Source of the DNA: Sulfidibacterium sp964549335
Lineage (GTDB): Bacteria > Bacteroidota > Bacteroidia > Bacteroidales > F082
DNA length: 38,235 nt
Assembly: GCA_964549335.1 (NCBI GenBank)
Contig: CAZJUQ010000006.1
Location: 1-38,235, forward strand
Direction: 5' to 3'
A program made the translations under genes and the position numbers. This document shows, in pieces, positions 1-8,408 of this stretch; the stretch's first letter is position 1; each line of letters opens with the position of its first letter. Under the pieces are notes generated by a model. That model did not search any database. It saw only the letters and a list, made by a program, of their open reading frames with translations, and was not told the DNA's origin.

Positions 1-911
1 AATGGATTAATGCCGGTCAAATTTCCAACAAAGGTGTTGAGTTGTCGCTTTACGGCGATGTTATTAAAAATCCGAAAGGATTTAACTGGAGAATTACTTT
101 GAACTGGGCAAAAAATACCAATATGGTTGACGAACTGTACGGCGATTTGCAGTCGTTACAAATCGGAAGGTCATGGAGCGGTCTTTCTGTTCAGGCACGT
201 CCGGGCGAAGTTTACGGTGTAATTAGCGGTAAAGGTTATGTTCGCGACGATAACGGTAATTTCGTTGTGGGTGATGACGGAGTTCCTTTGGCAACACAAG
301 ACAACATAGTATTGGGTGATGTTACCCCGGACTGGACAGGTGGTATTGCCAACGATTTTTCGTACAAAAACTTCAATCTTCATGTTTTGATTGACGGACG
401 TAAAGGCGGTGACATTTTCAGTGTAACCAAAATGTTCGGATTGTATGCAGGTATTCTCGAACAAACCGCACAAGGAAATATTCGTGAAACAGGTGTTGTT
501 GCAGGATACAACGTAATGCAAGATTATACATTTGTTCACCAGGACGGTACACCTTTGAATACAAATCTCGACGACCCCAACAATACCGATATCGTTAGTG
601 CTCAGACTTTCTACGAAAATTACTATTTTGTAAAAGAAGAGAACATAATCGACGGTTCGTTCATTAAGTTAAGAGAGATTTCGTTGGATTATACATTCCC
701 CAAATCCTTGTTGGATAACCAAAATATCTTCCAAGGATTGAGCCTTTCATTCTTTGTGCATAATGTAGCACTATTGTACGTGGATAAATCGAATGATGTG
801 AGAATAGATCCTGAAACCGGTTACGGTAATGGAAATGACGGTGTTGGCTTTGAGCAATATCAGTTGCCGCCGTCGCGCACCATAGGTTTTAAATTAACAG
901 CTAACTTTTAA
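1..911 (+). CDS. SusC/RagA-type TonB-linked outer membrane protein, C-terminal part
   Basis: This is the end of a gene that begins before the window; the open frame runs from base 3, and the TTG at 42 is internal. The roughly 300 visible residues are alternating aromatic and polar beta-strand sequence. They include the phrase VTPDWTGGI and a final strand TIGFKLTANF ending in Phe, as in C-termini of SusC-family barrels. A susD gene follows 21 bases downstream, the standard SusC-SusD arrangement. Such pairs import oligosaccharides or peptides across the outer membrane, with SusC as the TonB-driven channel. The N-terminal signal peptide, carboxypeptidase-like domain and plug are outside the window, so neither completeness nor substrate can be judged. 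Confidence 0.9.
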   Translation, partial: WINAGQISNKGVELSLYGDVIKNPKGFNWRITLNWAKNTNMVDELYGDLQSLQIGRSWSGLSVQARPGEVYGVISGKGYVRDDNGNFVVGDDGVPLATQDNIVLGDVTPDWTGGIANDFSYKNFNLHVLIDGRKGGDIFSVTKMFGLYAGILEQTAQGNIRETGVVAGYNVMQDYTFVHQDGTPLNTNLDDPNNTDIVSAQTFYENYYFVKEENIIDGSFIKLREISLDYTFPKSLLDNQNIFQGLSLSFFVHNVALLYVDKSNDVRIDPETGYGNGNDGVGFEQYQLPPSRTIGFKLTANF

Positions 912-932
912 TAATTCTAAAAACATAAAGTA

Positions 933-2426
933 ATGAAAAGAATATATATTAAATCTTTCGCATTTTTGTTCGTGGTGTTGTTAGCAACATCTTGTACAAA
1001 GGATTGGGAGGAGATGAATGTCGATCCCAATAACCCGACGGATGCACCATTGACAAATGTCTTTGCACACTCTATTCGTTACATTGGAAGCACAATGTTT
1101 AACGATTGGCAAGGAATGAACAATTTTTGCAGTTATGCCGGACAAATCACCAAAATCCAGTATATTGACGAAGCACATTACCAGTACAGGGATAACGTGG
1201 TTTACAATGCATGGAGTGATTATTACGAAACCCAACTGGATTTATCGAAAATAATGGCAAAAGCTCAATTGGAAGGGAAAAACCGTACCGAAGGCGCTAT
1301 CCTTACATGGTCGGTTTACCTGTGGCAAATGGCAACAGACCAATGGGGCGATATCCCTTATTCGGAAGCTATCAAAGGAGAAGAGGGAAACATGACTCCC
1401 GCATATGATACCCCCGAGAGTATTTATGCCGACCTGTTGAAAAAGATTGAGCATGCCAATGAACTGTTGTCAACTCCTAATCCTACCGATGCAATAGGAG
1501 AGGGCGACATACTTTACGGTAGTGATTTCTCAAAATGGCAAAAATTTGCCAATTCCATTCACATTCGTCTTGCCATGCGTCTCTCGAATGTTGACGAAGC
1601 TACGGCTAAAGCCGAAGTTGAGAAAATATTGGCCGATCCTGCAAAATATCCCATTTTCGAAAGTCGTGACGACGAAGCCAAACTTAAATGGCCCGGAGCT
1701 CCCTATTATGAGCCCTATTACGATAATCGTTATGTTCGTAACCGTGACGACCACGCTGTTGCCAAAAACCTTATTGATACATTGTTGAGTTTCAACGACC
1801 CGAGAATTGCAGCTTATGCAAAACCTGCTGCTAACGACGGATTGTATCACGGTATGGTTGAGGGTGGTGCTCAAGTTGATTTGGGTTCGGTTTCACGTAT
1901 TGGTGCCATGTACCGCGACGACCCGAAAGGATATACCTATTTCATGCGTTATGCTGAAATTCAATTTGCTATTGCCGAAGCAGGTGTCAGAGGCTGGAAC
2001 ATAGGTTCGTACACTACCGATCAGGCTTATGCCGACGGTATTGCAGCTTCGTTTGAAGAGACAGGATTCACTGACAGTCTGGCAAGTTATATGGCAAATC
2101 CGAAAGTTGCATTAACCGGTAACGGTGGAACTCCTTTCAATATGGATCCCACAACCGACCTGGTTAAAGTTTATATCCAAAAATGGATTTCCATGTTTAA
2201 AGAGGGTCAGGAACTTTGGGCTTTACAAAGAAGAACCAATTATCCTCCCATGCCAGCCGCTCCCGAATCGTCATTCCCCGGACATAATGTAGGTCCTTTC
2301 CGTTATCCTTATCCTACAACGGAATTTGAATTGAATGCCGAGCATGCAAATGCAGCCGCTCAAGGTATTGTTGACCACTTCTGGGGTAAACAGATATTCT
2401 GGGATGTTCGTCCTAATGTTCATTAA
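933..2426 (+). CDS. SusD/RagB-family nutrient-binding lipoprotein
   Basis: A 497-residue surface lipoprotein. The N-terminus is a hydrophobic signal ending in the lipobox LATSC, with lipidated Cys21 followed by TKDWEE, an acidic stretch of the kind linked to surface export in Bacteroidota. The early phrase NVDPNNPTDAP and an internal region rich in Trp, Tyr and helix (residues about 100-260, TPR-like) fit the SusD-like fold, especially the SusD-like_2 branch. SusD caps the SusC barrel and captures ligand at the cell surface. It is co-directional with the preceding susC fragment. No glycoside hydrolase or sigma/anti-sigma pair lies within the window, so the substrate (glycan or peptide) is unknown. 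A strong hairpin follows the stop. Confidence 0.93.
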   Translation: MKRIYIKSFAFLFVVLLATSCTKDWEEMNVDPNNPTDAPLTNVFAHSIRYIGSTMFNDWQGMNNFCSYAGQITKIQYIDEAHYQYRDNVVYNAWSDYYETQLDLSKIMAKAQLEGKNRTEGAILTWSVYLWQMATDQWGDIPYSEAIKGEEGNMTPAYDTPESIYADLLKKIEHANELLSTPNPTDAIGEGDILYGSDFSKWQKFANSIHIRLAMRLSNVDEATAKAEVEKILADPAKYPIFESRDDEAKLKWPGAPYYEPYYDNRYVRNRDDHAVAKNLIDTLLSFNDPRIAAYAKPAANDGLYHGMVEGGAQVDLGSVSRIGAMYRDDPKGYTYFMRYAEIQFAIAEAGVRGWNIGSYTTDQAYADGIAASFEETGFTDSLASYMANPKVALTGNGGTPFNMDPTTDLVKVYIQKWISMFKEGQELWALQRRTNYPPMPAAPESSFPGHNVGPFRYPYPTTEFELNAEHANAAAQGIVDHFWGKQIFWDVRPNVH

Positions 2427-2444
2427 TATTTAATGATATACCTT

Positions 2445-2482
2445 AAAAAAAGGTCGAAGCCTCATGGCTTCGACCTTTTTTT
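2445..2482. terminator. Bidirectional intrinsic terminator between susD and kdsA
   Basis: A perfect inverted repeat pairs AGGTCGAAGCC (2451-2461) with GGCTTCGACCT (2466-2476) around a 4-base TCAT loop. A-run and T-run flanks on both sides extend the pairing. It sits between the convergent susD and kdsA stops, so it can end transcription from both sides. Confidence 0.93.
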
Positions 2483-2497
2483 ATTGATACCGTTCAG

Positions 2498-3310
2498 TTA
2501 TGAAATTGCTTTCCTGATTTTAACCAATTTATTTAGCAAATCGTCCAGCAGTTCCAGTCTTAACATATTGGCACCGTCCGATAAGGCTGTTCCCGGGTCA
2601 GGGTGGGTTTCCAGAAAAATGCCGTCAACACCGGCGGCTACTCCTGCTTTTGCAATTGTTTCTATTAATTGTGGTTTTCCGCCGGTAATTCCCGATGTGG
2701 TATTTGGTTGTTGCAAAGAGTGTGTGGTATCGAGTATTACGGGTACACCGGTGTTTTTCATAGCCGGAATGTTTCTGAAATCGACAACCAAATCTCCGTA
2801 GCCGAACATATTACCGCGCTCAGTAACCATAACCTTCGAATTGCCGGTTGCCTTAACCTTTTCAACAGCAAAACGCATGGCTTCGCCCGAAACAAATTGT
2901 CCCTTTTTGATGTTTATCACCTTTCCGGTTTTCCCTGCTGCAATAAGCAATTCGGTTTGACGGCACAAAAAAGCCGGTATTTGCAGAATGTCAACAAAGT
3001 CGGCAGCCATTTTTGCCTCTTCGGATGTATGTATGTCGGTTGTGACGGGTATGTTGTAATGGTTTGAAATTTTTTCAAGTATCTTTAATGCTTTTAAGTC
3101 GCCTATTCCGGTAAAAGAATCTATGCGCGAGCGGTTTGCCTTTTTGTACGAAGCTTTAAAAATGTAAGGTATTTTGTATTTATCGGTCAATTCGATGATT
3201 TTTTCCGCTATCGGAAATGGCATATGTTCGTCTTCTATGACGCAGGGACCTGCAATAAGAAAAAAGTTCCCGCTTTCTTTATACTTTATTTTCGGAATAA
3301 AATCTGTCAT
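2498..3310 (-). CDS. kdsA: 3-deoxy-8-phosphooctulonate (Kdo-8-P) synthase
   Basis: Condenses phosphoenolpyruvate with arabinose 5-phosphate to Kdo-8-phosphate, the first committed step towards the Kdo of lipopolysaccharide, in the cytoplasm. The 270-residue product shows the family motifs AGPCVIE (residues 20-26), KANRS, TDIHT, TTHSLQQP and ETHPDP. The Cys in AGPCVIE (Cys23) is the position that separates metal-dependent enzymes (Cys) from the metal-independent E. coli type (Asn), so this one is predicted to be metal-dependent. The frame is open to an ATG at 3367. I chose 3310 because it opens directly into the conserved N-terminus, and a promoter-like TACTTTTG box lies between the two starts. 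It is the last gene of a minus-strand run, with 80 bases to the upstream transporter gene. Confidence 0.96.
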   Translation of the reverse strand: MTDFIPKIKYKESGNFFLIAGPCVIEDEHMPFPIAEKIIELTDKYKIPYIFKASYKKANRSRIDSFTGIGDLKALKILEKISNHYNIPVTTDIHTSEEAKMAADFVDILQIPAFLCRQTELLIAAGKTGKVINIKKGQFVSGEAMRFAVEKVKATGNSKVMVTERGNMFGYGDLVVDFRNIPAMKNTGVPVILDTTHSLQQPNTTSGITGGKPQLIETIAKAGVAAGVDGIFLETHPDPGTALSDGANMLRLELLDDLLNKLVKIRKAIS

Positions 3311-3337
3311 TGTTAAGCTGTTTGTTTTATTGTTTTT

Positions 3338-3345
3338 CAAAAGTA
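3338..3345 (-). promoter_or_regulatory. Candidate -7 box for kdsA
   Basis: Read on the minus strand this is TACTTTTG, matching the Bacteroidota -7 consensus TAnnTTTG, about 27 bases before the chosen kdsA start. No good -33 TTTG was found, so this is a weak call that mainly supports the shorter start. Confidence 0.35.
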
Positions 3346-3390
3346 ATAAAAGTTTTGGGGAGACCATTAAAAAATATCTTCCCGGAATTA

Positions 3391-4296
3391 TTAATTGGTT
3401 TTTTTCTGTTTTGTTACAAGATAAACCCCCGTGAATATAAGTAATGATGCAATTGTTTCGGTTATTGTTAATCTGTCTTTGCTTAAAAAAACGGCAACTA
3501 TTGTCGCTATTAACGGCTGTGAATAAATGTATGATGAGTTCACCGGAGGTGAAAGTTTTTTTAATGAAAAGTTATTTAAAAAGTATGCCAGTATTGTAGT
3601 AAATAAGACAACATAGCCGATTGAAAACCAAATTTTTAACGGGATTATTCCGAAATCGGTTTTGGCTATGATTTTTGCCGAAACGGGCAAAACAAAAACG
3701 AAGCCGAAAGTGAATACCCATTTCATTATTGTTAACGGTTTGTATTTACTCATTAGCGGTTTTACAAGCACTAAAAATAGTCCGTAAGAGCTTGCATTGA
3801 TAAGAATGAAAATATTCCCGAGCATGGTATTTCCCGTAGTATCGAGGTGACCGCCGCGTAAAATGAGAAAAGCGGCACCTGCAAAACCAAGCATAACACC
3901 GGTTAATTTTAGTCCCGTTATTTTTTCTTTTAGTATAAGATGCGAAATCACAAGAACCAAAATAGGTGTGCCGACCATTATTATTGATGCATTTATTGGG
4001 GTAGTCAGGTTTAACCCTTCGAAAAACATTATTTGATTTAGTGCTACGCCGAAAAAAGCGGCAAAAATAAGACGGATGAAATCGCGCTTGGAGATTTTTT
4101 GGGAATCAAAAAAGAGGTCTGTTAACCAAAAAACCACTACGGCTCCCGACACTCTAAGAAAGATAATTGCACGCGGCTCCAGCCATTGTGGCATAATACC
4201 TTTGGCAATTACATAATTCAGCCCGTAAATGACATTGGCTCCGAGTGCTGCGGCATGCGAAACGAACAGTTCCTTTTTAGAACGGCAGATCCCCAT
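3391..4296 (-). CDS. EamA/DMT-family inner-membrane transporter
   Basis: A 301-residue protein made of about ten hydrophobic helices in two similar halves of five, the layout of drug/metabolite transporters with paired EamA domains. The first half starts ALGANVIYGLNYVIAKG. The second half contains NASSYGLFLVLVKPL, the usual repeat of the first-helix motif, and ends LLIFTGVYLVTK before a short basic tail KQKKTN. Family members export amino acids, metabolites or nucleotide sugars; the substrate cannot be read from sequence. The start ATG at 4296 lies inside the end of the upstream DUF3127 gene (20-base overlap), which suggests translational coupling. No other Met occurs before the first membrane helix. 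Confidence 0.9.
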   Translation of the reverse strand: MGICRSKKELFVSHAAALGANVIYGLNYVIAKGIMPQWLEPRAIIFLRVSGAVVVFWLTDLFFDSQKISKRDFIRLIFAAFFGVALNQIMFFEGLNLTTPINASIIMVGTPILVLVISHLILKEKITGLKLTGVMLGFAGAAFLILRGGHLDTTGNTMLGNIFILINASSYGLFLVLVKPLMSKYKPLTIMKWVFTFGFVFVLPVSAKIIAKTDFGIIPLKIWFSIGYVVLFTTILAYFLNNFSLKKLSPPVNSSYIYSQPLIATIVAVFLSKDRLTITETIASLLIFTGVYLVTKQKKTN

Positions 4297-4642
4297 CCCC
4301 GTTGTTATCTTCTTCCTGAGGGTTTTCTTGATTTGCAGGCGATTCGGGTACGGGCGGCAATCCCTCTTCGCCTATACGTTCAATACGCCAGGCTCTTACA
4401 TCGGTGTACCAGCGATCGTTATATTCGCGCGATTCGATATTAACCGAAACTTTTAAGATATCTCCTTCGGCAAAACCTTCGAGACTCCTTATTTTATCGC
4501 CCCACAGGCTGATGCAAATTTTTTTGGGATACTGGTCGTCGGTTTCAATAACAAATTCCTGTTTCTCCCACCTGCCGTTTCTTCCTTCGCCGCTTACCAC
4601 AGGTAGCTTGCGTATTAGTTTTCCTTGAAGATCAACACTCAT
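4277..4642 (-). CDS. DUF3127 protein with SSB-like acidic C-terminal tip
   Basis: A 121-residue protein. Residues 1-90 match the DUF3127 pattern: EGRNGRWEKQEFVIETDD, PKKICISLWGDK, and SREYNDRWYTDVRAWRIER. The predicted all-beta core resembles a small OB fold. It is followed by a Pro/Glu/Asn/Asp-rich disordered tail ending DGDLPF. That tip closely resembles the acidic DDDIPF tip of single-stranded DNA-binding protein, which docks repair and replication partners. DUF3127 has no established function. A role at single-stranded nucleic acid is inference from the fold, the tail and the neighbouring uracil-DNA glycosylase-like gene. Its 3' end overlaps the start of the EamA gene. Confidence 0.88.
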   Translation of the reverse strand: MSVDLQGKLIRKLPVVSGEGRNGRWEKQEFVIETDDQYPKKICISLWGDKIRSLEGFAEGDILKVSVNIESREYNDRWYTDVRAWRIERIGEEGLPPVPESPANQENPQEEDNNGDGDLPF

Positions 4643-4684
4643 TTTTTTCTGTTTTTTTAAAAGGTAATGTATATTTTATGTCTG

Positions 4685-4692
4685 CAAATGTA
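4685..4692 (-). promoter_or_regulatory. Candidate -7 box for the DUF3127 gene
   Basis: The minus-strand sequence TACATTTG followed by C matches TAnnTTTGC. It lies in the 55-base gap after the glycosylase gene, about 43 bases before the DUF3127 start. No convincing -33 element was found. Confidence 0.35.
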
Positions 4693-4697
4693 AACTT

Positions 4698-5378
4698 TTA
4701 ACGGCTTAAAATTGCCGAAATGTCATCCAAAAATTCATTTAAATGTTTTCGCCGGTATTGCATAATCCAACGGGGGTGGGGCAGGGGGATAATTTCTTTG
4801 AACAAATTTAACCGGGAATTAAGCTTGGTAAGATAGTCATAGTTCTTCCCTTGTCCCATGCAAAAACATTTTGCGGTATTTATGCCAAGTGCAATTTGTT
4901 CCACAAGAGTTTTTATTATAAAAGGTTTGAGTGATTTTTTCAACTCTTCGGAATCGTAGTAATTGTGGTTTTTGCCGTTTTTTACAAATCCCAACGGGCT
5001 TACGGCGCCAAAATAGTAATGCTTGTAAAAATGTGTGGGTCCTCCCATTCTCTCAATCAACATATAAACAAATTGTGAAGAGAGTTCGGGTTTTTTATCG
5101 AAATTGTTTTTTATTCCGCATACCTTTTCGAGCCTTACCGGGTCGGTGAAAGGAATGCCGGTTACACCTGCTCCGAATCTGCCGGGATTTATTCCCAAAA
5201 TAACTCTTCTCACGGCATTATCGTTGTAATATTTCCCGTAAAATTCGATACATGCCTTTATAGTCTCCTTGTCTTTATATGGATTCAGTATTTCCACCCC
5301 GCCGGGGAGTTTTATGCCGGCGTCCAGTTTTTTATAGAAGTCTATTATTCTGTCTGCGAAAGTTTTTTTATTGTACAT
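4698..5378 (-). CDS. SMUG2-like uracil-DNA glycosylase superfamily protein (DUF4918)
   Basis: A 226-residue protein with the two signature motifs of the uracil-DNA glycosylase superfamily. Motif 1 is GINPGRFGAG at residues 62-71, followed by TGIPFTDP, comparable to GMNPGPWGMAQTGVPFG of SMUG1. Motif 2 starts HPRW at residue 201. This pattern matches the SMUG2 subfamily described in Bacteroidota (Pedobacter), which removes uracil and related deaminated bases from DNA. Substrate range cannot be predicted from sequence alone. It sits 17 bases downstream of DUF554 and upstream of the DUF3127 gene with the SSB-like tail, so the two may be expressed together. Confidence 0.88.
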   Translation of the reverse strand: MYNKKTFADRIIDFYKKLDAGIKLPGGVEILNPYKDKETIKACIEFYGKYYNDNAVRRVILGINPGRFGAGVTGIPFTDPVRLEKVCGIKNNFDKKPELSSQFVYMLIERMGGPTHFYKHYYFGAVSPLGFVKNGKNHNYYDSEELKKSLKPFIIKTLVEQIALGINTAKCFCMGQGKNYDYLTKLNSRLNLFKEIIPLPHPRWIMQYRRKHLNEFLDDISAILSR

Positions 5379-5395
5379 GTTATTGCCGGTAATGT

Positions 5396-6091
5396 TTAAA
5401 AGTTAATTTCTGGAAACAGCCACAACAGAATGATAATTACAACGAGAGAAGGCAGCATGTTTATTATTTTGAATTTTTTTATTTCAAGAATTTGCAAACC
5501 CAGTCCCATTAACAATATACCGCCGACAGCAGAAAGTTCGTTTATCATCAAATGCGGAAAAAAGTCGCCCAACCAAGCCGAAGCCAAAGTTATCCCCCCC
5601 TGGAAAATAAGCAATGGTATTACCGAAAAAATGACACCTGCGCCAAGTGCCGAAGCCAACGCTATTGATGAAACACCGTCCATTAACGATTTTATGTACA
5701 ACAGGTGTGCATTTCCGGTCATTCCCTCTTCAATGCCGCCGAGTATGGTCATCGAACCCATGCAATAGAGTAAAAATGCCGTTATAATTCCCTCCGAAAA
5801 TTTGTCGCCGCTGATATTTAGTTTTTGTTTTATAAATACGGTAAAACCTTCCATGCCTTTTTCAAGACCCAGTAGTTCGCCCGCCAGTGCTCCCAGTATC
5901 AAACTTAAAACCATATGCAAAACATGTGTGGTTTTTAGAGCCATTGAGATGCCGAGGAAGAGCGTAAAAAGCCCGATAACTTGAAAAAATATAAGTACAT
6001 ATTTTTTGTCCAATTTGTTGTTTAACAGCATGCCAATTGTGCCGCCCGTTATTATGGCAACAATATTTACTATGGTTCCCGATAGAAGCAT
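5396..6091 (-). CDS. DUF554 family integral membrane protein
   Basis: A 231-residue membrane protein with about seven hydrophobic segments. Its N-terminus MLLSGTIVNIVAIITGG and glycine-rich helices (GALAGELLGLEKG, ASALGAGVIFSVIPLL, GGILLMGLGLQILEIK) match the DUF554 family (YdfK-like). A function is not established; a transport role is often assumed. The frame extends upstream to a TTG at 6136, but the ATG at 6091 opens into the family's conserved N-terminus and is preferred. It is the first gene of the minus-strand run ending in kdsA and is divergent from the S9 peptidase gene. Confidence 0.9.
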   Translation of the reverse strand: MLLSGTIVNIVAIITGGTIGMLLNNKLDKKYVLIFFQVIGLFTLFLGISMALKTTHVLHMVLSLILGALAGELLGLEKGMEGFTVFIKQKLNISGDKFSEGIITAFLLYCMGSMTILGGIEEGMTGNAHLLYIKSLMDGVSSIALASALGAGVIFSVIPLLIFQGGITLASAWLGDFFPHLMINELSAVGGILLMGLGLQILEIKKFKIINMLPSLVVIIILLWLFPEINF

Positions 6092-6144
6092 ACAACAAAA
6101 ATAGCTTTTTTCGTTGTTTAGCCGTAAGGTTTGCAATATTTCAT

Positions 6145-6152
6145 TAGTTTTG
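6145..6152 (+). promoter_or_regulatory. Candidate -7 box for the S9 peptidase gene
   Basis: TAGTTTTG matches TAnnTTTG and lies 25 bases before the peptidase ATG, inside the divergent gap with DUF554. A correctly spaced -33 TTG was not found. Confidence 0.4.
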
Positions 6153-6177
6153 TTAATTAAAAAACAGATATGTTACC

Positions 6178-8259
6178 ATGAAAAAGAGTCTATTTATTTT
6201 GTTGATATTAAGTGCCTTTTCAAGTGTTTTGTTTGCACAGAAGGGCGACGGAATTATCGAAAAACCGGATATTAAATTTTCGGGCGATATTATGACCCCG
6301 GAAATATTGTGGTCGTTCGGCAGGTTAAGCGATGTGCAACTGTCACCCGGCGGCAAAAAAATTTTGTATGGCGTTACCTATTACAGTAAAGAACAAAACA
6401 GGGGCAACAGGGAATTGTACGTGACGGATATTGATACAAAAAAGGCGGTTCGGTTAACGTTTACGCCTGAAAGCGAATACAATGCCCAATGGCGTCCCGA
6501 TGGCAAAAAGATAGGTTATCTTTCGTCAAAAGGTGGTTCAATGCAAATTTGGGAGATGAATCCCGACGGTACGGGTAAGGTCAAAATCAGTGACGTTAAA
6601 GGGGGTGTCACAGGATTTAAATATGCTCCCGACATGTCGAAAATTCTTTTTACGAAAGAGGTGAAACTTGATAAAACCGTTCACGATATTTATCCCGATT
6701 TGCCAAAAAGTACAGGAAGGATATATACCGATTTGATGTATCGCCATTGGGATACATGGGTTGACAGTTACAGCCATATTTTTGTGGCAAATTTCGACGG
6801 CGAGAAACTTGGTAAAGCCACCGATATTATGCTTGACGAACCTTACGAAAGTCCCATGAAACCTTTCGGTGGGATGGAACAAATAACGTTTACTCCCGAC
6901 AGTAAATCCATTGCATATACTTGCCGCAAGAAAAAAGGGAAAGAGTACTCTTTGTCGACAAATTCGGATATTTATTTATATAACATAGAAACCGGTACGA
7001 CAAAAAATTTAACAAAAGGGATGATGGGTTACGACACAAATCCTGTGTTTTCGCCCGACGGTTCTCAAATGGCATGGGAAAGCATGGAACGCGACGGCTA
7101 TGAATCGGATAAAAACAGGCTTTTTGTGATGAACATGACCAGCGGCGAAAAAAAATACTTTACCTCCGGTTTCGACCAAAATGTTCATAACCTGTCGTGG
7201 GATAAAAAAGGTAAAAATATCTATTTTATAAGCGACTGGCATGCTTCGGACGATATTTACAAGCTTAACCTGAAATCGGGGAAGATTAAAAAAATAACAA
7301 GCGGAATACATGACTTTACTTCGGTAATATCAAACGGAAAGATGCTTATAGCTACAAAAATGAGTATGTCGCAGCCGGTGGAGGTTTATCTCGTAAATGA
7401 AAAGACCGGACAAGAGACACCGTTAACTTTTGTAAACAAAGATATACTCGACCGCTTGACAATGGGAAGGGTTGAAAAACGTTGGATTACCACTACCGAT
7501 AATAAGCAAATGTTGACTTGGGTTATTTATCCGCCCCATTTTGACCCGGGGAAAAAGTATCCGGCTTTATTATATTGCGAAGGAGGTCCTCAAAGTACCG
7601 TCAGTCAGTTTTGGTCGTATCGTTGGAATTTTCAAATGATGGCAGCCAACGGTTATATTGTTGTTGCTCCTAACAGGCGGGGATTGCCGGGTTTCGGACA
7701 GCAATGGAATGAAGAGATAAGCGGCGATTACGGCGGACAAAATATGAAAGACTATTTTTCGGCTATCGACTCCCTTAAAAAAGAGCCCTTTATCGACGAA
7801 AACCGTCTGGGAGCGGTCGGAGCCTCCTACGGCGGTTATTCGATTTACTGGATTGCCGGACATAATCAAAACAGACGTTTCAAAGCATTGATAGCTCACG
7901 ACGGTATGTTTAACCTCGAATCGCAATACCTTGAAACCGACGAAATGTGGTTTGTTAATTGGGATTTGGGAGGACCGTTTTGGGATAAAAACAATAAAAT
8001 TGCCCAACGGACATATGCCGAGGCTTCGCCGCACCGTTTTGTCCAAAATTGGAATGCCCCAATCTTGATAATTCACGGTCAACTCGATTACCGCATTCCG
8101 GTTACGGAAGGAATGCAAGCGTTTGATGCGGCGGTTTTGCTTAATGTACCCGCCGAGTTTTTATATTTCCCCGATGAAAATCACTGGGTTCTGAAACCGC
8201 AAAACGGAATATTGTGGCAACGTACATTTTTCAATTGGCTGGATAAGTGGCTGAAATAA
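6178..8259 (+). CDS. Secreted S9-family prolyl oligopeptidase / dipeptidyl peptidase
   Basis: A 693-residue serine peptidase with an N-terminal signal peptide ending VLFAQ, so it is periplasmic or surface-located. Residues about 40-420 form a beta-propeller built from WD40-like (PD40) repeats such as FTPDSKSIAYTCR and FSPDGSQMAWES. The C-terminal alpha/beta-hydrolase domain holds the catalytic triad: Ser550 in GASYGGY, Asp637 in HGQLDYRIP and His669 in DENHWV. This is the layout of acylaminoacyl-peptidase and dipeptidyl-peptidase-type S9 enzymes that trim short peptides, often after proline or small residues. Exact specificity cannot be assigned. A DUF3078 gene follows after about 150 bases. 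Confidence 0.95.
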   Translation: MKKSLFILLILSAFSSVLFAQKGDGIIEKPDIKFSGDIMTPEILWSFGRLSDVQLSPGGKKILYGVTYYSKEQNRGNRELYVTDIDTKKAVRLTFTPESEYNAQWRPDGKKIGYLSSKGGSMQIWEMNPDGTGKVKISDVKGGVTGFKYAPDMSKILFTKEVKLDKTVHDIYPDLPKSTGRIYTDLMYRHWDTWVDSYSHIFVANFDGEKLGKATDIMLDEPYESPMKPFGGMEQITFTPDSKSIAYTCRKKKGKEYSLSTNSDIYLYNIETGTTKNLTKGMMGYDTNPVFSPDGSQMAWESMERDGYESDKNRLFVMNMTSGEKKYFTSGFDQNVHNLSWDKKGKNIYFISDWHASDDIYKLNLKSGKIKKITSGIHDFTSVISNGKMLIATKMSMSQPVEVYLVNEKTGQETPLTFVNKDILDRLTMGRVEKRWITTTDNKQMLTWVIYPPHFDPGKKYPALLYCEGGPQSTVSQFWSYRWNFQMMAANGYIVVAPNRRGLPGFGQQWNEEISGDYGGQNMKDYFSAIDSLKKEPFIDENRLGAVGASYGGYSIYWIAGHNQNRRFKALIAHDGMFNLESQYLETDEMWFVNWDLGGPFWDKNNKIAQRTYAEASPHRFVQNWNAPILIIHGQLDYRIPVTEGMQAFDAAVLLNVPAEFLYFPDENHWVLKPQNGILWQRTFFNWLDKWLK

Positions 8260-8408
8260 TTCGTGATTGTAATCCGGTATTGTTGCCGTATCCGTTAACT
8301 GAAAAAAAACAGTTTTTAATAGACATATTTTATGGAAAAAATATTGTCTTCTTATGCATAAAAAAGGTTGGAGAAAAAGTTTTTCGTAAAATAATCAGAG
8401 GTAAAAGC

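Noticed and set aside
6096..6103. Minus-strand TATTTTTG box beside the DUF554 start
   Set aside because: It matches the -7 consensus but would place the transcript start at the start codon itself, with no -33 element; probably a chance A/T-rich match.
7570..8118. Open frame of 182 codons antisense to the S9 peptidase catalytic domain
   Set aside because: The sense strand encodes the intact Ser-Asp-His triad; the antisense text shows no domain or start context.
8297..8318. Hairpin AACTG-A8-CAGTT followed by T after the S9 peptidase gene
   Set aside because: Only five pairs, two of them G-C, so too weak to call a terminator with confidence.
8247..8408. 54-codon extension of the DUF3078 gene overlapping the peptidase stop
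   Set aside because: A signal peptide starts at the ATG at 8409, so the extension would bury it; the extension has no family resemblance.
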